From an uncultured Naasia sp. (GTDB lineage: Bacteria; Actinomycetota; Actinomycetes; Actinomycetales; Microbacteriaceae): a DNA stretch of 64,000 bases. The notes beneath the pieces are model-generated. The model searched no databases. It saw only the letters and a list, made by a program, of their open reading frames with translations, and had not been told where the DNA came from. Made by a program: the position numbers and the translations under genes. How positions within the stretch are numbered: position 1 is the first letter of the stretch; each line of letters begins with the position of its first letter. Shown here piece after piece: positions 56,761 to 64,000 of the stretch. The stretch lies in assembly GCA_913778905.1 (NCBI GenBank), contig CAJYYA010000016.1, positions 248,001 through 312,000 of the forward strand. Reading direction: 5' to 3'.

Positions 56761-56791
56761 TGCCGGTGACGGGCTCGGCCCGTCACCGGCA
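56761..56791 (+). terminator. Hairpin terminator downstream of MarR gene
   Basis: TGCCGGTGACGGG-CTCGG-CCCGTCACCGGCA. Confidence 0.75.
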
Positions 56792-57138
56792 TCAGTCGAC
56801 ACAGATCCGAACCACGAACGAAGCGCGTCCGTGCAGGTCGGGTAGTTCCTGCGCGTCTTGCCAACTACGAGGTCGACCGACTGCCTGCCTGGCGAATGGG
56901 GGGATGTCGCCGGACATCGGGTGGCTTTCGATCAACAGGAGGTCATCGCGTGCGCTCTGATCTCTGAGATGAACATATAGCGACGACGGAGTGAAAGTCT
57001 GCGAATGTCCCCCATGCGGAGGACTAAACGGGGTAATTGTCCCCCCTTCCGCTCATTCGTAGACAGGTTCGTCTAGCCGACTTCCGGCCCGTGCGAGCTT
57101 CGCGGCGATCTCGCGAACAGCTGACCTAGGGTGCCGAC

Positions 57139-58545
57139 ATGCCTGAGAAGTCCTCGTCGGTCGTCTGGTTCCGGAACGATCTCCGAATCGACGACAACCC
57201 AGCGTTGCGCGCTGCCATCGACCACCATCAGCCGGTCGTCGCCCTGTACATCCTCGACGAGGACCCCTCCGTCGCCCGCCCCCACGGTGGGGCCAGCCGC
57301 TGGTGGTTGCACCACAGCCTCCAGGCCCTCGACGAGCGACTGAGGCACATCGGTGGTCGACTCATTCTCCGCTCCGGCTCGTCCGCCGAGGTCCTCCCGA
57401 AGGTCATCCGGGAAGCCGGAGCCGACGCCGTCTTCTGGAACCGTCGCTACGGAAGAGGCGAGCGCGACCAGGACGCAGCCCTGAAGAAGAGTCTGCGCGA
57501 CGAGGGACTCGAGGTCACGAGCTTCGCGGGCACCCTGCTCTACGAGCCGTGGACGGTCACGAAGGACGACGACAGCGGATATGCCGTGTTCTCCGCCTTC
57601 TGGCGGGCTGCGCAAGCGAGTGCGCACCCGCGCGAGGTCGTCGCGACCCCCAGGTCGCTCGACGACGGATCGACCGGGCTCGACTCCGACGACGTCGCCT
57701 CCTGGAAGCTCCTCCCGACCGAACCGGACTGGGCCGGCGGGCTCGCCGAAGCATGGGATCCCGGTGAGCAGGCTGCCCTGAAGCGCCTCCGCGAGTTCCT
57801 CGCGAACGACCTCGCCGACTACGGCGAGGCCCGTGACCGCCCGGCCGAGGACGGCACGACGCGTCTCTCCCCGCACCTGCGATTCGGCGAGATCAGCCCG
57901 CACCGCATCTGGCACGAGGTGCACGAGTCGAAAGTGGGCGGCAGCGCCCCGGAACGTCTTCTGTCCGAGCTGGGGTGGCGCGAGTTCAACTACAGCCTCT
58001 ATTACCGCCACGACAAGATCTCCGAGGCCAACATCAAGCCGGAGTTCGACGACTTCCCCTGGAAGAAGCCGGATCCGGAGGCGATGCGCGCCTGGCAGAA
58101 GGGTCGCACCGGCCTGCCGCTCGTCGACGCCGGAATGCGTCAGCTCTGGCGGACCGGCTGGATGCACAACCGCGTCAGGATGGTCACCGCCAGCTTCCTC
58201 ATCAAGAACCTGCTCATTGACTGGCGCGAGGGCGAGCAGTGGTTCTGGGACACCCTGGTCGACGCCGATCCCGCCAACAACGCCGCCAATTGGCAGTGGG
58301 TGGCCGGATCCGGAGTGGACGCCGCGCCCTTCTTCCGAGTCTTCAACCCGGTGACGCAGTCCAAGAAGTTCGATCCGGCCGGGGCCTACATCCGGCATTG
58401 GGTCGAGGAGCTCGCCGAACTCGAAGCACCCGCTATCCATGAGCCGACGGATGCGCTCGGAGCCGAGGAGTATCCGGAGCCCATCGTCGACCTCAAGAAG
58501 ACGCGTGCGGAGGCCCTCGACGCGTTCGCGACCATCAAGCGCTAG
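57139..58545 (+). CDS. phrB: Deoxyribodipyrimidine photolyase
   Basis: SSVVWFRNDLRIDDNPALRAA...TRLSPHLRFGEISPHRIW...LPLVDAGMRQLWRTGWMHNRVRMVTASFLIKNLLIDWREGEQWFWDTLVDADPANNAANWQWVAGSGVDAAPFFRVFNP. Confidence 0.96.
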   Translation: MPEKSSSVVWFRNDLRIDDNPALRAAIDHHQPVVALYILDEDPSVARPHGGASRWWLHHSLQALDERLRHIGGRLILRSGSSAEVLPKVIREAGADAVFWNRRYGRGERDQDAALKKSLRDEGLEVTSFAGTLLYEPWTVTKDDDSGYAVFSAFWRAAQASAHPREVVATPRSLDDGSTGLDSDDVASWKLLPTEPDWAGGLAEAWDPGEQAALKRLREFLANDLADYGEARDRPAEDGTTRLSPHLRFGEISPHRIWHEVHESKVGGSAPERLLSELGWREFNYSLYYRHDKISEANIKPEFDDFPWKKPDPEAMRAWQKGRTGLPLVDAGMRQLWRTGWMHNRVRMVTASFLIKNLLIDWREGEQWFWDTLVDADPANNAANWQWVAGSGVDAAPFFRVFNPVTQSKKFDPAGAYIRHWVEELAELEAPAIHEPTDALGAEEYPEPIVDLKKTRAEALDAFATIKR

Positions 58546-58564
58546 GCCTCACGGGGCGACGACG

Positions 58565-58905
58565 TCAGCGTGCGTCCGCGCTCCCACGAACCAGCAGTGC
58601 CGTCGCGATGAAGGTGGCCGCCGCGACGATATGTCCGGCCGCCCAGGGCAACCCCGAGAAGGCGAACGGATAGACCGGGTTCCACAGGACGGCGACGACC
58701 ACCATCGGCACAGCCCATGCGGGCGAGCCGTGTTGGACGACGAGCACCGCGACGATGAGCGCCAGGATACTGACCGCGTATCGCGCGATCGTGTACGCAT
58801 CGAGGTCGAGGAAGAACAGCCCCGACATCACGACCACCGCTCCCAGCAGTGCGGGGACGAAGACGGGACGGGTGCGGGCAGGCGTGGCCGTGGGCATGCG
58901 GCTCA

Positions 58906-58906
<1 letters not shown>
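58565..58906 (-). CDS. Small integral membrane protein (DUF6804-like)
   Basis: MSRMPTATPARTRPVFVPALLGAVVVMSGLFFLDLDAYTIARYAVSILALIVAVLVVQHGSPAWA...; 4 TM segments. Confidence 0.75.
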
Positions 58907-61271
<2,365 letters not shown>

Positions 61272-61311
61272 GTTCTCATTTCAGTTGACCGAATGCAACC
61301 TTTTGCCGGAC

Positions 61312-62409
61312 TCAGTCGTGGCGGTGCGTCCATTCCAGGAGTCGCTCGAGCGGCCAGGTCGTCACGATGCGGTCGACGGGGACGCCCGCGGCCTCCGCTC
61401 GCGCGGCCCCGTAGTCGAGGAATGCGAGCTGACCGGGTGCGTGCGCGTCCGAGTCGATGCTGAACAGGCAGCCCGCGTCGAGTGCCAGACGGATGAGGTC
61501 CTCCGGCGGGTCCTGACGCTCCGGCCGGGAATTGATCTCGACGGCGACGCCCATCTCAGCGCACGCGGCGAAGACCGCCTCCGCATCGAACTCGGACTGC
61601 GGCCTCGTGCCCCGGCTCCCCTCGACGAGGCGACCGGTGCAGTGGCCCAGGACGTCGGTGTGCGGATCGTGGACGCCGCCGAGCATGCGCTCGGTCATGG
61701 TGCGACGGTCGGAACGCAGCTTGGAGTGCACGCTCGCGACGACGACGTCCAGCCGGGCCAGGAGTTCGGGCTCCTGGTCGAGCGTCCCGTTCTCCAGAAT
61801 GTCGACCTCGATCCCGGTGAGCAGCCGGGTGGGACGACCCTCATCGTTGAGGCGAGCGACGTCGGCGATCTCCTCGCGGAGACGCTCGGGACTCAGGCCG
61901 TTGGCGATGGTCAGGTTCGGCGAGTGGTCCGTGAGGGCGAGATACTCGCGGCCGAGGACGACACCGGCGTCAAGCATCTCGTCGATCGGGACGGTTCCGT
62001 CCGACCGCTCGCTGTGGCTGTGCAGATCCCCTCTGATCGCCGCGCGGATGGCTGCGCCGCCCGCATCGAGCGGCTCCGTGTTGCGCGCGCGCAGATCGGC
62101 CAGGTAATCGGGCACCTCACCGGCCACGGCCGCCGACACCACCTCGAAGCTGCGACCGCCGATTCCCTTCGTCTTCTTGAGACGCCCATCCTTCGCCCGT
62201 GCCGCGATCTCGGCCTCGTCCAGCCCGACGAGCGCCCCCGCCGCCGTGCGGAACGCTTTCACCTTGAAGACGGCGGCGCGTTCGCGCTCGAGCCAGAACG
62301 CGATCTCACGGAGGGCGGCGACGGAATGCATGCCCCCATCGTCGCCACGGCGGCTGAGAGCGGCATCGGATCCCTCGGCGGCGGAAAGGCGCGCCATGCA
62401 TGCCCGCAC
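61312..62409 (-). CDS. PHP domain-containing hydrolase with N-terminal HhH/PolX-like region
   Basis: GDLHSHSERSDGTVPIDEML...YLALTDHSPNLTIANGLSPERL...VDILENGTLDQEPELLARLDVVVASVHSKL; likely start at an internal Met (MHSVAALREI). Confidence 0.9.
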   Translation of the reverse strand: MRACMARLSAAEGSDAALSRRGDDGGMHSVAALREIAFWLERERAAVFKVKAFRTAAGALVGLDEAEIAARAKDGRLKKTKGIGGRSFEVVSAAVAGEVPDYLADLRARNTEPLDAGGAAIRAAIRGDLHSHSERSDGTVPIDEMLDAGVVLGREYLALTDHSPNLTIANGLSPERLREEIADVARLNDEGRPTRLLTGIEVDILENGTLDQEPELLARLDVVVASVHSKLRSDRRTMTERMLGGVHDPHTDVLGHCTGRLVEGSRGTRPQSEFDAEAVFAACAEMGVAVEINSRPERQDPPEDLIRLALDAGCLFSIDSDAHAPGQLAFLDYGAARAEAAGVPVDRIVTTWPLERLLEWTHRHD

Positions 62410-62573
62410 GCACCACCATGCTTCCGAGGCATCGCCCCTCGACTCGCGGAGTGACAGAGGCTACCTCTAGCCTTTCGAGATACTTCCTGAGCCTCGACGA
62501 TGTCGTCAGCGGGCCACCGACACCAGCGTCGGAGGTCTCGGAGACGATGTCGCTCAGGAGGACAGGGTCACCG

Positions 62574-63962
62574 ATGTCGGGGCCGACATCGAACGCGGAG
62601 GATGCCTTGATCGAACGCAGCAGCGACGTCGTCATCGTCGGAGCAGGAGTCGCCGGCCTCACAGCGGCCACCCGACTCCGCCGCGAGGGCAAGACGGTAA
62701 CCGTTCTCGAAGCGCGGGAGCGCGTGGGCGGCCGCCTGGAGAACCGTGACGTCGAGGGCGCGTTCCTCGAGATCGGCGGTCAGTGGGTCTCCCCCGATCA
62801 GACCGCACTCCTCGAGACGCTGGACGAGCTCGGCATCCCCACCTACGAGCGTTACCGCGAGGGCGAGTCGGTCTTCGTGGACCGGGCACGCGAGCGCCAC
62901 CTCTACACGGGAGACCTGTTCCCCGCGCCGAAGGAGACGCAGGACGCCATCGAGGCGCTCACCGTCCAGCTCGACGAGCTGGTCGCGCAGATGGACCCCG
63001 ACCGCCCGTGGGAGCACCCGCAGGCCGAGGAGCTCGACCGGATCTCATTCGAGGGCTGGCTCGCCGAGCAGACCGACGACAAGGCCGCTCGCGAGGCCGT
63101 CGCCCTCTTCATCGCCGGCGCCATGCTGACCAAGCCCCCGCACGCCTTCTCGGCCCTGCAGGCGCTACTCATGGCCGCGAGCGCGGGCAGCTTCTCGAAC
63201 CTCGTGGACCCCGACTTCATCCTCGACCGCCGAGCGGTCGGCGGGCTGCAGGGCGTTCCCCTCCGCCTCGCCGAGGCACTGGGCGAGGACGTGCTGCTGG
63301 GTCAGCCCGTGCGCACCATCCACTGGGGCGACGAGGGAGTCGTCGTCGAGTCGGACGGCGCCGTGGTCCGCGCGAAGAAGGCGATCCTCGCGATGGCCCC
63401 CGTGCTCTACCCGCGCATCACTTTCGATCCCCCCATGCCGCGCCTGCAGCACCAGATGCACCAGCACATCTCCATGGGCTTCGTCATCAAGGTGCACGCC
63501 GTCTACGAGACGCCGTTCTGGCGCGAGGCCGGACTCTCCGGCACCGCGTTCGGCCCCTACGAGGTCTGCCACGAGGCCTACGACAACAGCAACCACGAGG
63601 ACAGCCGCGGCACCCTCGTCGGCTTCGTCTCGGACCGCTTCGCCGACGAGATGTTCCGCCTGTCGCCCGAGGACCGCAAGGCGCGAATCCTCGACTCGAT
63701 GGCGCAGTACTACGGCGACGAGGCCCGCAACCCGGTCGTCTATTACGAGAGCGACTGGGGCACCGAGGAGTGGACCCGCGGGGCGTACGCCGCGAGCTTC
63801 GACCTGGGCGGCCTGGTCCGCTACGGCGCCGAGCTGCGTAAGGCCGTCGGCCCCATGCACTTCGCGTGCAGCGACCTCGCGGGCCTCGGCTACCAGCACG
63901 TCGACGGCGCCATCCGCATGGGCCGCCTCGTCGCGGGGCAGATCGCCGAACAGCTCGGATGA
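62574..63962 (+). CDS. Flavin monoamine oxidase family protein
   Basis: DVVIVGAGVAGLTAATRLRREGKTVTVLEARERVGGRLENRDVEGAFLEIGGQWVSPDQTAL... Confidence 0.93.
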   Translation: MSGPTSNAEDALIERSSDVVIVGAGVAGLTAATRLRREGKTVTVLEARERVGGRLENRDVEGAFLEIGGQWVSPDQTALLETLDELGIPTYERYREGESVFVDRARERHLYTGDLFPAPKETQDAIEALTVQLDELVAQMDPDRPWEHPQAEELDRISFEGWLAEQTDDKAAREAVALFIAGAMLTKPPHAFSALQALLMAASAGSFSNLVDPDFILDRRAVGGLQGVPLRLAEALGEDVLLGQPVRTIHWGDEGVVVESDGAVVRAKKAILAMAPVLYPRITFDPPMPRLQHQMHQHISMGFVIKVHAVYETPFWREAGLSGTAFGPYEVCHEAYDNSNHEDSRGTLVGFVSDRFADEMFRLSPEDRKARILDSMAQYYGDEARNPVVYYESDWGTEEWTRGAYAASFDLGGLVRYGAELRKAVGPMHFACSDLAGLGYQHVDGAIRMGRLVAGQIAEQLG

Positions 63963-64000
63963 GCGGCCCGCTCCTCGTCGGGTACACGGCGACACCCAGC

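Overview
This 64 kb window is high-GC actinobacterial chromosome, most likely from Microbacteriaceae. Most of it is ordinary housekeeping DNA. The main blocks are: two divergent ABC efflux modules followed by a NarL-type two-component system (0.1-5.9 kb); murB-hadB-hadA, a BLUF/acetolactate-decarboxylase gene pair, and tRNA-Met and tRNA-Thr (6-9.8 kb); a GH13 glucosidase, two M23 peptidases and an inositol monophosphatase (9.9-14.6 kb); three tandem secreted proteins rich in GAGIGG repeats, the last with a LAxTG sortase-type tail (14.6-20.2 kb); tRNA-Tyr, a YajQ-family gene, cls and fprA; a scattered menaquinone locus (polyprenyl synthase, ubiE/menG, menF, menD, menA, menE, menB, menC) interrupted by a GH13/LacI pair; ResBC/CcdA/ResA cytochrome c maturation; an archaeal-type aspS; bS22 (missed by the ORF track); trkH/trkA, proC, tadA, upp; copA/copZ; a photolyase; an MFS/TetR efflux pair; PHP and amine oxidase genes. 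I found no CRISPR array, rRNA, prophage or transposase. The most unusual observations are: (1) almost every convergent gene junction carries an elaborate palindromic intergenic element from one of several sequence families, including a ~150 bp element with five TGCAGGA/TCCTGCA heptamers at near-constant 20-21/64 bp spacing; (2) a BLUF blue-light sensor translationally coupled to acetolactate decarboxylase; (3) a MenE-Nudix fusion; (4) the tandem beta-helix-like surface protein trio.
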